NCBI GenBank assembly: GCA_963779485.1
Contig: CAVZYJ010000021.1
Location: 1 to 64,000 of the forward strand
Source: CAVVJA01 sp963779485
GTDB taxonomy: Bacteria > Actinomycetota > Actinomycetes > Mycobacteriales > Jatrophihabitantaceae
Length of the DNA: 64,000 nt
Reading direction: 5' to 3'
This document shows, piece after piece, positions 41,771 to 50,429 of the stretch. Both the position numbers and the translations under genes were made by a program. Position 1 is the first letter of the stretch. The number at the start of each line of letters is the position of its first letter. A model generated the notes under the pieces. It searched no databases and was not told the origin of the DNA. It saw only the letters and a list, made by a program, of their open reading frames with translations.

Positions 41771-42628
41771 TCAACTCGGGCGGCGACCCGACACCGCCAC
41801 CATGGACAGGGAGATGAAAAGCCGGTCTCGCCGCGCCGCGTCTTCGACGGTGTCGACGAAACGTTCGGCCAGCGGAGCCGCGAGGTGGCCCAGCTCTACG
41901 AGCTGGTCGACGATGGTGCGGATCGGAAATAGTCCGGGCGGAGCGACTTCGGTATCCGGGTTCCAACTGGTCCACAGATGCACGGCGCCCGTCACGTCGA
42001 GCCCCTCGAGGCCGAGCTCACGAGCGAGGTTGAGCAGGCGCCCGCCCAGGTCGAAGGCTGGCCCCCGCAGGGCCAACATGGCTCGGCCCAGCGCCTCTGC
42101 GGCCGCCGGATCCGGCAGGTCGAACAGCAGGCTGCGCCAGTCGGTATCGATGATCGACAAGCGACCGCCTGGACGGAGCACGCGGATCATCTCGCCCAAC
42201 GCCTGAGCGGCGTCCGGCACCCACTGCAGGGCCCGCTCGCAACGGCAGGCGTCGACCGAACCGTCCGGGATCGGGAGCGCCTGAGCATCGCCGATTTGGA
42301 AGTCGACGGAGGCGGCGGCCTCGGCGGCCCGCTGGCGTCCGACGCCGAGCATGGCATCGCTCGCGTCAATGCCGATCACCGAGCCGGACGGCGCGACGTC
42401 CGCGGCGAGCGCGATGGCGACGTCACCGAGCCCGCAGCCGATGTCGAGCAGGCGGTCACCCGCCTGCAGCGCGAGTCGCGTTCGCTCCCAGGCTCGCAGT
42501 TGGCGCACCGCAGGCCATTGGGCGGTTGCCTCCATGCCCTTGATCAGCAGGGCGGTGTCCGGCTGGACATCGACGCGCGAATACCCGATTTCGGCGTTCG
42601 GCCGCTCAGCCGGCCCGTTCGTCGACAC
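41771..42628 (-). CDS. SAM-dependent methyltransferase
   Basis: 285 residues with a class I methyltransferase fold: LLDIGCGLGDVAIALA (SAM-binding Gly loop), VIGIDASDAML, DFQIGDAQALPIPDGSVD and MIRVLRPGGRLSIID. A helical C-terminal part of about 100 residues may bind the acceptor. Similar to UbiE/Coq5-type small-molecule methyltransferases. Substrate unknown. It converges on corA and diverges from the PIG-L gene. Confidence 0.85.
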   Translation of the reverse strand: MSTNGPAERPNAEIGYSRVDVQPDTALLIKGMEATAQWPAVRQLRAWERTRLALQAGDRLLDIGCGLGDVAIALAADVAPSGSVIGIDASDAMLGVGRQRAAEAAASVDFQIGDAQALPIPDGSVDACRCERALQWVPDAAQALGEMIRVLRPGGRLSIIDTDWRSLLFDLPDPAAAEALGRAMLALRGPAFDLGGRLLNLARELGLEGLDVTGAVHLWTSWNPDTEVAPPGLFPIRTIVDQLVELGHLAAPLAERFVDTVEDAARRDRLFISLSMVAVSGRRPS

Positions 42629-42691
42629 GGCGCCACGCTACCCTCGTGCTGCCGCGGATCAGGACGTTGGCGCGTAGAGGCGGGAGAGGCG

Positions 42692-43426
42692 ATGGGCCCC
42701 GACACGATCGGCGATATCGGCTCCATCCTCGGAGTGTGGGCTCACCCTGATGACGAGGCTTGGCTCTCGGCGGGGTTGATGGCCCGCGCCGTCGATGCGG
42801 GCCGCCGGGTGCTGTGCGTGACGGCGACGGCGGGCGAAGTCGGATTCCCCGATGACGACGCACGGACGGTAGAAGCCCGCCAGGCCATCCGGAGGGCGGA
42901 GATGGCCGCCAGCCTCGCCGAGGTGGGCGTTACGGAACACCAGTGGTTGGGATACCGAGACGGCGATTGCGACGAGGTGCCGGACGACGAAGCGGTGGAG
43001 ATCATCACCGGGCTCATCACCGATGTCCAGCCGGATGTCCTGCTTACCTTCGGCCCCGACGGAGGGACCGGCCACGTCGACCACGTCGCGGTCTGCCGGT
43101 GGTCGACGATGGCATGTGCGCGCTCCGCGACACCGCCCCGGCTGTTATACGCCACCAAATCGCCCGAGTGGAACCAAGAGTTCTTCAGCCAGATCGACCC
43201 GGCTCAGGTGATGATGGTCGAGGGCATGGTTCCGGAAGAGGTGCCGACGGGCGAGCTGGCGATCTGGTTCACCTGCGAAGGGGATCTGCTCGACCGTAAG
43301 GTTCGCGCGCTTCGCGCCCAGCACAGCCAGATCGAGCCGATCGTTTCGGGCTACGGCCTCGAGGCGTTCCGGCATCTCGTGCGTGAGGAATTCTTCCGCG
43401 CACCGCGGGCGACCGATCGGGTCTGA
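42692..43426 (+). CDS. PIG-L/LmbE family deacetylase
   Basis: 244 residues from ATG 42692, with GGGAGAGG upstream. AHPDDEAWLS is the zinc-binding AHPDDE motif; TGHVDHVAV holds the third ligand. The family removes acetyl groups from N-acetylglucosamine-containing compounds, as in mycothiol (MshB, Mca) and glycolipid pathways. Which substrate applies here is not clear. It is divergent from the methyltransferase gene. Confidence 0.88.
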   Translation: MGPDTIGDIGSILGVWAHPDDEAWLSAGLMARAVDAGRRVLCVTATAGEVGFPDDDARTVEARQAIRRAEMAASLAEVGVTEHQWLGYRDGDCDEVPDDEAVEIITGLITDVQPDVLLTFGPDGGTGHVDHVAVCRWSTMACARSATPPRLLYATKSPEWNQEFFSQIDPAQVMMVEGMVPEEVPTGELAIWFTCEGDLLDRKVRALRAQHSQIEPIVSGYGLEAFRHLVREEFFRAPRATDRV

Positions 43427-43469
43427 TGAGGCGGTTGTGAGTGGTTTCAATAGCGGGTTAGGTTCATGG

Positions 43470-43545
43470 TCACGACCGAGATTGGTCGGCGGCAGGCGTG
43501 ATCTTGGACTTGTCGGCGCCAGAGGGCGGCAACTCCAAGATCACG
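43470..43545. repeat. Palindromic repeat, copy 3, with preceding linker
   Basis: CGTGATCTTGGA (43497-43508) and TCCAAGATCACG (43534-43545) form a 12-base stem around a divergent loop. It is preceded by TCACGACCGAG (43470-43480) and a linker very similar to that after copy 2, as if an array of hairpins had been copied. It lies between the convergent PIG-L and methyltransferase genes. Confidence 0.8.
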
Positions 43546-43598
43546 TTTGATCCGGCTCCCCTCTACGACATCGCGGCGCGATTTCGCGGCGAGCTCGG

Positions 43599-44447
43599 TT
43601 AGGCGTGCGCCGTCACGATGTGCGAGGTCAAGAACGACTCGATCGATCCTGACCGCATCCACGGGCTAGCCCGTTCGGTCAGCGCTGCCTCGAGATCTGC
43701 GAGTGATTCTGCGTCGAGGGCGCGAATCTGTGCAGCGACGGCCGAGGTCAGCAGGACCTGAACGAATTGCGGCGCGCCCCCCTCGAAGGTGACCGGCGCC
43801 GATCGGGTCGTCACGACCACATCGGCGAAGCCGGAGTTCGCGACAACGTCCGTGATGACCTCGGCGTCCGGGCAGCCCCAGGGTCCAGCGGCGTACAGCT
43901 CTCCGGCCGGGCGCCCAAGCACGTCCCCGACGGCCGCGGCCCCGGCGGCGAACGGCGGACAATCCTCGATCGAGGCCCATACGGCGATGCCGAGCCGGCC
44001 GCCGGATCGAAGGGTCCGGAGCATTTCCCGCAGAGCCGCCGGACGATCCGGGAAAAACTGTATGCCCTGCTGACACGTCACGACGTCGAACGACTCGTTG
44101 GGCGCGGGGAGGGTATCCGCTGGCGCTTGACGCCATTCCATTCTCGCGACGTCCGCGTGCGGAGCGTTCTCGGCGGCGAGTTCCAGCATGGCTTGGTTGA
44201 GGTCGCAGCCCAACACGTAGCCGCTGGGGCCGCTGCGGGCTGCGGCCAGATGAGCAACCGAACCGGGGCCGCAGGCGACGTCCAGCACGTGATCACCGCG
44301 TTCGACGCCGACGACGTCGAGGAGCTGGTTTGCCCACGGGATGAACATCCGAGGCAGCATGACGTCGTGGTAGATGCTTGCCGCGGCGGAATCTCCAAAT
44401 GCGCGTGACCAGGATGAATCCTCGGACAACTCTGCCTCGCCTGACAT
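43599..44447 (-). CDS. SAM-dependent methyltransferase
   Basis: 282 residues from ATG 44447 (an ATG at 44504 would add 19; neither has a strong ribosome site). Motifs: HVLDVACGPGSVAHLAA, VLGCDLNQAML, FDVVTCQQGIQFFPD and LRSGGRLGIAVW. A C-terminal region of about 100 residues follows. Related to UbiE/phthiocerol-type methyltransferases. It shares the family but not close sequence with the methyltransferase at 41771. Confidence 0.83.
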   Translation of the reverse strand: MSGEAELSEDSSWSRAFGDSAAASIYHDVMLPRMFIPWANQLLDVVGVERGDHVLDVACGPGSVAHLAAARSGPSGYVLGCDLNQAMLELAAENAPHADVARMEWRQAPADTLPAPNESFDVVTCQQGIQFFPDRPAALREMLRTLRSGGRLGIAVWASIEDCPPFAAGAAAVGDVLGRPAGELYAAGPWGCPDAEVITDVVANSGFADVVVTTRSAPVTFEGGAPQFVQVLLTSAVAAQIRALDAESLADLEAALTERASPWMRSGSIESFLTSHIVTAHA

Positions 44448-44583
44448 CGTCGAGCGCGGATCCCCGCGGGCCGGTGAACGTTGGTCGTCCGACAAGGCTC
44501 TCATCACCCGTGCCGTTGGCGACAGCCGCAGACACTTCGGCAACGGTCAGCAATCGGTCAAGCACGAGATAAGCGAGAGGACG

Positions 44584-44781
44584 TCAGCCGTCGTACAGGA
44601 GGCGCGCGCAGTACCGGCAGCGCTCTCGCTCGTCCACCCACTCCTGGGCCGGAAACGGCCACGATTCCCCGTAGGTGTCCACCGGATCGCCGCACAGCGC
44701 ATGCGCGGTGCCCCGCGGGGCTGCGTGCACGACAACCCCAGCGACATCGTCCCGCTGGTCGGCAACCCACGCCATCAACAT
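44584..44781 (-). CDS. Small Cys-containing protein, possible zinc ribbon
   Basis: The 65-residue frame contains HAAPRGTAHALCG and ends ERCRYCARLLYDG, giving one His/Cys pair and a CxxC pair that could bind zinc. Short proteins of this style occur in actinomycetes. Start uncertain: ATG 44781 or the ATG two codons later. No ribosome site is obvious. Function unknown. Confidence 0.5.
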   Translation of the reverse strand: MLMAWVADQRDDVAGVVVHAAPRGTAHALCGDPVDTYGESWPFPAQEWVDERERCRYCARLLYDG

Positions 44782-45136
44782 GCGGTGACCTTGGGCACGG
44801 CGGAACCAGTCACGACGATCCGTTCAGACAGCATTCACGACCTTACGGTGGCCACACTATACCGGGTCGCTGACACTGATCTCATTGATCTTTGGACGTC
44901 TTCCTTATGGCGAGGACGGTCGAAGATCACCCGGCCAGTGCTTCACAGCGATCACAGCGATTTCGCTCACAAAGTACGCATGATCACTCCGGAGTGCATC
45001 CATTCGATGGCGCTCAGCTCTTATCTCGATTAAATCCGGCGCATTTGGGTATTCGTTGCTGGGACAGCGAATTTGTCCGGAGGCGATCAGCTAGTACCGT
45101 GGCTTGTCGAGCTTGTCACGGGGAAACGGGAGTTCG
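44782..45136. other. Intergenic stretch without recognised gene
   Basis: No convincing coding frame is seen. An imperfect hairpin (TGATCTT at 44886-44892, AAGATCA at 44923-44929) has stem ends like the palindromic repeat family but no matching centre. The region presumably carries the promoter of the vWA-protein gene; GGGAG lies just before its ATG. Confidence 0.5.
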
Positions 45137-46801
45137 ATGGGTCGGCATATTGCGCAGCGTGCTCGCCGTCGTTTCCCCGTCTATTGGGCCGTCCTCGCGG
45201 TCGTTCTCGCCATCGCCGGTGTCGCATTCGGTCTTGCTGCCGCGACCCGGGGTGGCGATCATCCGGCCGCGGCGCCCTCCGGAACCGGGTCGACGAGTAT
45301 TGCAGCGACGCCGTGCCCGCGCCAGCTCCACGTCATCACCGCAACCTCGTACGAGCCGGTACTTCAGAAGGCTGCGGCGGGCATCGCGCAAGGATCCGAC
45401 TGCGTTGGCCTCACGGTCACGGCCGCCGACGGCAGCGCCGCGGCCGGTGTCGTCGCATCCTCGGGAGCGGACGCGTGGATAGCCGACGATTCATCGTGGC
45501 CGCAGCTGCCAGGTGCCGCGCGCATCGCGAAGGATCGCGCCCAAGTCATCGCGACCAGCCCGCTGTACGTAGTAACCCAGCGCACGGCTCCGGCGCTCCC
45601 TGCCTCCGCGCACACCTGGCTCGGACTCGGTCAACTACTCGGGCAACCCAAGCAGTCGCAGTTGGTTGTGTCCGACCCCACTGTGAGCGGCGCCGGCATG
45701 GTTGCGGTGGGTGCACTTGCGGGCGCTGTCCTGACCAAGGACGGACCGCTCGTCTCGGCTCTCGACATGATGCGGGCCTGGCAGTCGGGGGCGACCGTCA
45801 CTGCGGCGCAGTCGGCGGTACCCAAGACGGCGACGCAGATCGCGGTGGTACCCGAGTTCGCCCTTCTCGCGTCCGGGCATGCAGGTGACTACCGAGTGTT
45901 CGCGCCGAGCGATGCGGCTGCCCTCATGCGTTTCTCCCTGCTGCCGACCGACGCGGCGGCGGCAAACCCGACCAAAGCCGCCGCGATCAGTCGCCTCGTC
46001 CAGGCGCTCACCGCACCGACGGCTCAGGCGGCGCTGTCCGCCGCGGGATTGCGCGGTGCTACCTGGCCGGCTTCCCCTCCACCCGCATCGACCGATGCTG
46101 GACTCCCGACCCTTCCCGCGACACCGGTGCCGACGATGGCCGAGCATTTGATGTATCACGTGTTGAGCACGTGGCGTCCCGCGCTGCGGCGGACGAACAT
46201 GCTCGTCGTCGTGGACGTCTCCGGGTCGATGGGCGAAGTGCTTCCCGGAACGGGATCGACGAAGATCGATTTGGTTCGGCAGGGCATCAGTCAGGTCGAT
46301 GCTCTCCTGCCGGACACCGCGCAGCTCGGCCTATGGCAATTTGGCTCCCAACTCGCGCCGCCCAATGACTGGCAGTCGCTGACCGCGATCGCACCGTTGA
46401 ATGCCACCCAACGAAAGGCTGTCGAGACGGCCGCGGGGAAGTTGGCCGCGCAGCCGGTAGGTACCGGGCTGTACGACACGATTGTGGCCGCCTACCAGTA
46501 TCAGCAGGCGCACTACGTACCAGGCCTACCGAACCAGGTGATCCTGTTCACGGATGGCGTGAACGAGGACGACCGTGTCAGCATCACGATCGACCAGCTC
46601 AAGGCTCAGCTCGCCGCGACCGACAAGCAAAAGTACGTCCAGCTCAGCGTGTTCGGTTTCGGCTCGTCGATTCCCGCCGATGCGCTCAGTTCCGCGCTGA
46701 GCCCGGTCAACGGGCAGGTCGACGAGCTGACGAATACGGACGAGGTGATCGGCGCATTCGTACACGCCGTGTCCGGTGCGTTGTCGGGCTCACCCGGCTG
46801 A
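45137..46801 (+). CDS. Substrate-binding-like and von Willebrand A domain protein
   Basis: 554 residues from ATG 45137. One membrane helix or signal anchor (PVYWAVLAVVLAIAGVAFG, about 14-32) precedes an extracytoplasmic type II periplasmic-binding-like domain (about 60-330) and a vWA domain (about 350-545) with the MIDAS motif DVSGSMG. Such fusions are found in actinomycetes and are thought to bind a ligand outside the cell and contact a partner through the metal site. Ligand unknown. Single-gene unit. Confidence 0.82.
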   Translation: MGRHIAQRARRRFPVYWAVLAVVLAIAGVAFGLAAATRGGDHPAAAPSGTGSTSIAATPCPRQLHVITATSYEPVLQKAAAGIAQGSDCVGLTVTAADGSAAAGVVASSGADAWIADDSSWPQLPGAARIAKDRAQVIATSPLYVVTQRTAPALPASAHTWLGLGQLLGQPKQSQLVVSDPTVSGAGMVAVGALAGAVLTKDGPLVSALDMMRAWQSGATVTAAQSAVPKTATQIAVVPEFALLASGHAGDYRVFAPSDAAALMRFSLLPTDAAAANPTKAAAISRLVQALTAPTAQAALSAAGLRGATWPASPPPASTDAGLPTLPATPVPTMAEHLMYHVLSTWRPALRRTNMLVVVDVSGSMGEVLPGTGSTKIDLVRQGISQVDALLPDTAQLGLWQFGSQLAPPNDWQSLTAIAPLNATQRKAVETAAGKLAAQPVGTGLYDTIVAAYQYQQAHYVPGLPNQVILFTDGVNEDDRVSITIDQLKAQLAATDKQKYVQLSVFGFGSSIPADALSSALSPVNGQVDELTNTDEVIGAFVHAVSGALSGSPG

Positions 46802-46826
46802 GCGGGGCTCTTCCCTGGCAAGCCGG

Positions 46827-47474
46827 TCAGCCGGACAGCGGCTCGACCGGGGGTTGCTCCGGCGCCTCGAGGGGCCGAAGTTGCGCCGGGGACACGTCGA
46901 CTCGCTGGGCCGCTTTCGCGGCTGCCGGAATGGCCCGCCCGTACTCAGTGGTCACGTGGTCAAGGAGGCCGGACAGGAAGGTTTGAACTTGCACTTTGGT
47001 CGAGTCGCGAAGAGCGCGTAGATAGACGGTCTGACGCTCGATTTCCTCATGTCGGTCGTTCGCCTGATCGACCGCCTCACTGGCGAGTCGGTGGACATCG
47101 TCGAGCATCGCGGTCGACTTTCGTCGTGCATCGTCGTACATGGCTCGGGCTTCGGACATGACCCGCGCGCTGTACTCGTCGGCAGTCTTGACGGTCTTGT
47201 CGGCGGTCTGCTGAGCCGTAGTCAGGATACTTACCGACTGCAGCACGATTCGCTCGTCGGTCGGCGGTCTCGGAATCATTTCCTTCGTTTGGGCTTCCAG
47301 CTCCTCGATCTGGTGGTTGAGTCGCTGGATCTCGATTGCACATCGAGCGATGAATGCGTCCACCTCCGCTTCGTCGTATCCCCGTCCGAAGCCCTTCGTC
47401 TCCTGGAAGCGCATGCTTGTCACGTCTGAGTGCGCCAAGCGACCGTTCTCGATCCTGGACATTGACCCCGTCAT
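46827..47474 (-). CDS. DivIVA-domain coiled-coil protein
   Basis: 215 residues from ATG 47474, with GGAAGGAG upstream. The N-terminal DivIVA motif SMRFQETKGFGRGYDEAEVDAFIARC (residues about 20-45, key FGRGYD..EVD) is followed by a long coiled coil (about 50-180) and a Pro/Glu-rich tail. DivIVA proteins mark poles and curved membrane in actinobacteria. It is shorter and different at the C-terminus from Wag31, so probably a paralogue. It follows the flavohemoglobin gene on the same strand. Confidence 0.85.
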   Translation of the reverse strand: MTGSMSRIENGRLAHSDVTSMRFQETKGFGRGYDEAEVDAFIARCAIEIQRLNHQIEELEAQTKEMIPRPPTDERIVLQSVSILTTAQQTADKTVKTADEYSARVMSEARAMYDDARRKSTAMLDDVHRLASEAVDQANDRHEEIERQTVYLRALRDSTKVQVQTFLSGLLDHVTTEYGRAIPAAAKAAQRVDVSPAQLRPLEAPEQPPVEPLSG

Positions 47475-47500
47475 GGGAGCTGCTCCTTCCGCGCACCCAG

Positions 47501-48619
47501 TCAGCTTTGCCCGAACTCGTCGAATTTGATGCGGGCTTCTGGTACGCCATTCGCGACGTACAACTTGACCGTGGCTTCCACCATCGCCGGGGACCCGCAT
47601 ACGAACACGTCGTGACCTGACCAATCACCGTGGGAGAGGGCGACCTCACCCACCAGTCCCTTCTCACCCGGCCACTGGCTGTCGTCGGATATCGCGGTAA
47701 CGATCGACAACCAGGAGTGCTCCTCGTCGAGGCGGGCCAGCGCCTCCGCGTCGTAGTTCTCGCGAACTGTCCGGGCTCCGAAGAACAAATGCGTCGGCCG
47801 GCCGCCATCAGCGGCAACCTGGTCGATCAGAGCCTTGAGCGGAGCCAGCCCGGTACTGCCGGCGATGAGTAGCAGCGGACGGTCCGACTCTGGGTCGAGC
47901 GTCATGCGCCCGATCGGCGGACCGAGACGCACCCGGGTACCGGCTCGCGCCGCGAGGGCCAACGCCGTCGATACCGGGCCGCCGTCGATCACGCGCACAT
48001 GAAGTTGGAAGGTGCGCGAGCCGGGCCTGGTCGCCGGGGAGAACCATCGCCATTCGCGAGGGCGAAGATCGGTCGCCTCCACGGCAAGGGATTGCCCAGC
48101 CAGATATGGCACCGGCTCGTCGGTTCGCACGGTGAGCACGCTGATGTCGAAGGTTCGCTGGTCGATGTGCAGGATCTCGGCGTCCCAGAACGCCGCTTTC
48201 CAGTCGGCGTCGGCTTCGGCGGCAGCCGCCATGGCCTCGGCGACGATTCCGTAGGCCGCGGCCCAGTCGGACGCCAACTTGTCGTTCCACGCGTCGCCGC
48301 TGAAGTGCTTCAGGGTTGCGACCAGCGCCTCGCCCACAGCCGGATAGTGCGCAGACAGCGCTCCGAACTTGCGGTGGTCTCGGCCTAGAACCTCGAGGTA
48401 CCGCACGAGATCATCGACCTTGTCGACATTCGAGACGATGTGACCGACCGCGCCGACCAGTCGATCGCGCTGGCGCGTCATGGCCGGCGGAAACAGATCG
48501 CGAGTCTCCGGGTGCTGGACGAACAGGTAGCTATAAAAGAACATGGCCACGGTGTCGCCACCGTGCGCCGCTACCGCCTCGAAGTTGTTCTTGAGCGCCT
48601 CGGTATCGAGATCTGACAT
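47501..48619 (-). CDS. Flavohemoglobin-like globin/FAD/NAD reductase
   Basis: 372 residues: globin domain (1-135) with proximal His82 in GRDHRKFG, FAD-binding domain with WRWFSPAT, and a NAD-binding domain with LLIAGSTGLAPLKAL and CGSPAMVEATVK. This is the layout of Hmp-type NO dioxygenases, which oxidise nitric oxide to nitrate; the protein is somewhat shorter than E. coli Hmp (396). The start has no strong ribosome site. Clear call, exact substrate assumed. Confidence 0.88.
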   Translation of the reverse strand: MSDLDTEALKNNFEAVAAHGGDTVAMFFYSYLFVQHPETRDLFPPAMTRQRDRLVGAVGHIVSNVDKVDDLVRYLEVLGRDHRKFGALSAHYPAVGEALVATLKHFSGDAWNDKLASDWAAAYGIVAEAMAAAAEADADWKAAFWDAEILHIDQRTFDISVLTVRTDEPVPYLAGQSLAVEATDLRPREWRWFSPATRPGSRTFQLHVRVIDGGPVSTALALAARAGTRVRLGPPIGRMTLDPESDRPLLLIAGSTGLAPLKALIDQVAADGGRPTHLFFGARTVRENYDAEALARLDEEHSWLSIVTAISDDSQWPGEKGLVGEVALSHGDWSGHDVFVCGSPAMVEATVKLYVANGVPEARIKFDEFGQS

Positions 48620-48971
48620 ATATGAGATGGCCGATCTACGCGGTCACGATGCTGCTGTCAATGGAGGTCATGGCGTCTGCTCCCGTCCCAACACAACTGC
48701 CAGACGGCCCCGCGCCCAAAGCGTAGCGACTTCCACTTGATTGGCTAGAGCCGACGGACGCCTGTCGCCCCTGTTGTTTGGTTGCCGTAAAGCCGCCATC
48801 GCTCTCAGCTTCCAGATAGGCCTCATATGCCGGGGGCCGTTGCCCGTCCCGGCCCTCGTTCGCGAACGCACGGCCGTCCGGATAGGTCTAGTGGCATTGC
48901 ACTTGCGGAGTAATGGCGGTCGATCAGGCCGGTCTGCGGCGCCATCGACGTTCCGGCGCCGCATGTGCGGA

Positions 48972-48984
48972 TATAGTCGGCTGG
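48972..48984 (+). promoter_or_regulatory. -10 element giving a leaderless transcript
   Basis: TATAGT (48972-48977) ends seven bases before the GTG start at 48984, so a normal transcription start would fall on the first base of the start codon. No ribosome site precedes that GTG. Leaderless mRNAs are common in actinobacteria. Confidence 0.5.
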
Positions 48985-49391
48985 TGTCGTCCTTCCGGAT
49001 CCGTGAGGCCGCTGCGCTGCTGGGCGTCAGCGACGACACGGTCCGCCGGTGGGCGGACGCGGGGCGGTTGCCGACGTCCACCGATGCCGGTCGCCGAACG
49101 ATCGACGGCGCGGAGCTGGCCCGGTTCGCGGAGGAACTGGCCGCGTCCGGCGAGCGCGGCCGGGTGACGCCGGTGGTGAACGAGTCGGCGCGCAATCGCT
49201 TCACCGGTCTCGTTACCCGAGTCGTACGCGACACGGTGATGGCGCAAGTAGAGATTCAGGCCGGTCCCCATCGCGTCGTGTCGCTGATGAGTCGTGAAGC
49301 GGCAGACGAATTGCAGCTCGAACCGGGCTCGCTCGCCGTGGCCTCGATCAAGGCGACGAATGTGGTCGTCGAGATCCCGGAAATGTCGTAA
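48984..49391 (+). CDS. MerR-type HTH plus TOBE (molybdate-binding) regulator
   Basis: 135 residues from GTG 48984. The N-terminus is a MerR/excisionase-type winged HTH (FRIREAAALLGVSDDTVRRWADAGRLP); residues about 65-133 are a TOBE/Mop domain (ARNRFTGLVTRVVRDTVMAQVEIQAG). This pairing is typical of small molybdate-responsive regulators placed in front of modABC, as here (28 bases to modA). It probably senses molybdate and controls the transporter. Confidence 0.87.
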   Translation: MSSFRIREAAALLGVSDDTVRRWADAGRLPTSTDAGRRTIDGAELARFAEELAASGERGRVTPVVNESARNRFTGLVTRVVRDTVMAQVEIQAGPHRVVSLMSREAADELQLEPGSLAVASIKATNVVVEIPEMS

Positions 49392-49418
49392 CCGTATCGA
49401 ACCACCCGAGGAGAAATC

Positions 49419-50429
49419 GTGCGTCGTGCCGCTCTTGTCCTGGCCGCTCTCGTCACCCTGGTGATATCCGGTTGCAGTTCGTCGTCATCCCCGACGAGCA
49501 CGACGTCCGCCGCAGCGGGCGGTTCGGCGAGCGCTAGTTCGTCGAGCGCGATATCCGGGACGGTGACGGTTCTCGCTGCCGCATCGCTGACCGAGTCGTT
49601 CACCACGCTGGGCAAGATGTTCGAAGCGGCCCATTCCGGCGTGACCGTCAAGTTCAGCTTCGGCGCCAGTTCCACGCTCGCGCAGCAGATCAACAACGGT
49701 GCACCGGCGGATGTGTTCGCCTCTGCCGCGCCGAAGAACATGATGCAGGTCACGGACAAGGGCGGAGCGTCGAATCCCAAGAACTTCGTGAAGAACGTCA
49801 TGGAGATTGCCGTGCCGCCGAGCAATCCGGCCAACGTCGGCACCGTCGCCGACTTGGCCAAGCCGGAAGTCAAGGTCGCCTTGTGCCAGATACAGGTGCC
49901 CTGCGGGGCGACCGCCGAGAAGGTCTTCGTGAACGCGAAGGTCGTGGTGAAGCCCGTCACCCGCGAGGCCGACGTCAAGTCCACCTTGACCAAGGTGGAA
50001 CTCAAGGAGGTCGACGCCGGCGTGGTGTACGTGACTGACGTCAAGTCGGCCGGATCCAAGGTCAAGGGAATCGTGATTCCCGCCGACATCAACGCGTCCA
50101 CCGAGTACCCCATCGCCGCTCTGACCAAGGCGCCGAACGCCGCCGGTGCCCAGGCGTTCGTGGACTTCGTACTGTCGACGCAAGGGCAGCAAGTCCTCAC
50201 GGCGGCGGGCTTTCAGCGCGCCCTGAGGCGGCGAGATGCCCGGATCCCGGACCCGGGCGGCCGGTCGGCCGGCGCGCCGGACCCCGTTGACGTCAGACAC
50301 CTCGCGGCGCGGCGCACCGCTGTTCATCGCGCTGCCGGCCGCAGTTGGACTGGCCTTCCTCGTCCTGCCGCTCGTCGCTCTGTTGGTCCGGGCGCCCTGG
50401 CGAGGACTGCCGCATGTGCTGGCCGATAG
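49419..50429 (+). CDS. modA: Molybdate-binding lipoprotein ModA, with aberrant C-terminal extension
   Basis: The frame gives 336 residues. A lipoprotein signal (LVTLVISGC, Cys at about residue 19) and Ser-rich linker precede the ModA domain: VLAAASLTESFTTLG, FGASSTLAQQI, PADVFASA, CGATAEKVF, AGVVYVTD. ModA captures molybdate outside the cell. The family ends about AAGFQRA near 50220; the last about 70 residues lie inside modB in another frame and look unnatural. A TGA at 50224-50226 in the +1 frame would give the normal end, so one base may be missing. Confidence 0.87.
   Translation: MRRAALVLAALVTLVISGCSSSSSPTSTTSAAAGGSASASSSSAISGTVTVLAAASLTESFTTLGKMFEAAHSGVTVKFSFGASSTLAQQINNGAPADVFASAAPKNMMQVTDKGGASNPKNFVKNVMEIAVPPSNPANVGTVADLAKPEVKVALCQIQVPCGATAEKVFVNAKVVVKPVTREADVKSTLTKVELKEVDAGVVYVTDVKSAGSKVKGIVIPADINASTEYPIAALTKAPNAAGAQAFVDFVLSTQGQQVLTAAGFQRALRRRDARIPDPGGRSAGAPDPVDVRHLAARRTAVHRAAGRSWTGLPRPAARRSVGPGALARTAACAGR

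Noticed and set aside
41978..42691. Upstream extension of the PIG-L frame
   Set aside because: It runs opposite the methyltransferase gene with shadow-type composition; the ATG at 42692 has a good ribosome site just before the AHPDDE domain.
44886..44929. Hairpin with ends like the palindromic repeat family
   Set aside because: Only the outer seven bases of each arm match; the centre differs, so it was not counted as a fourth copy.
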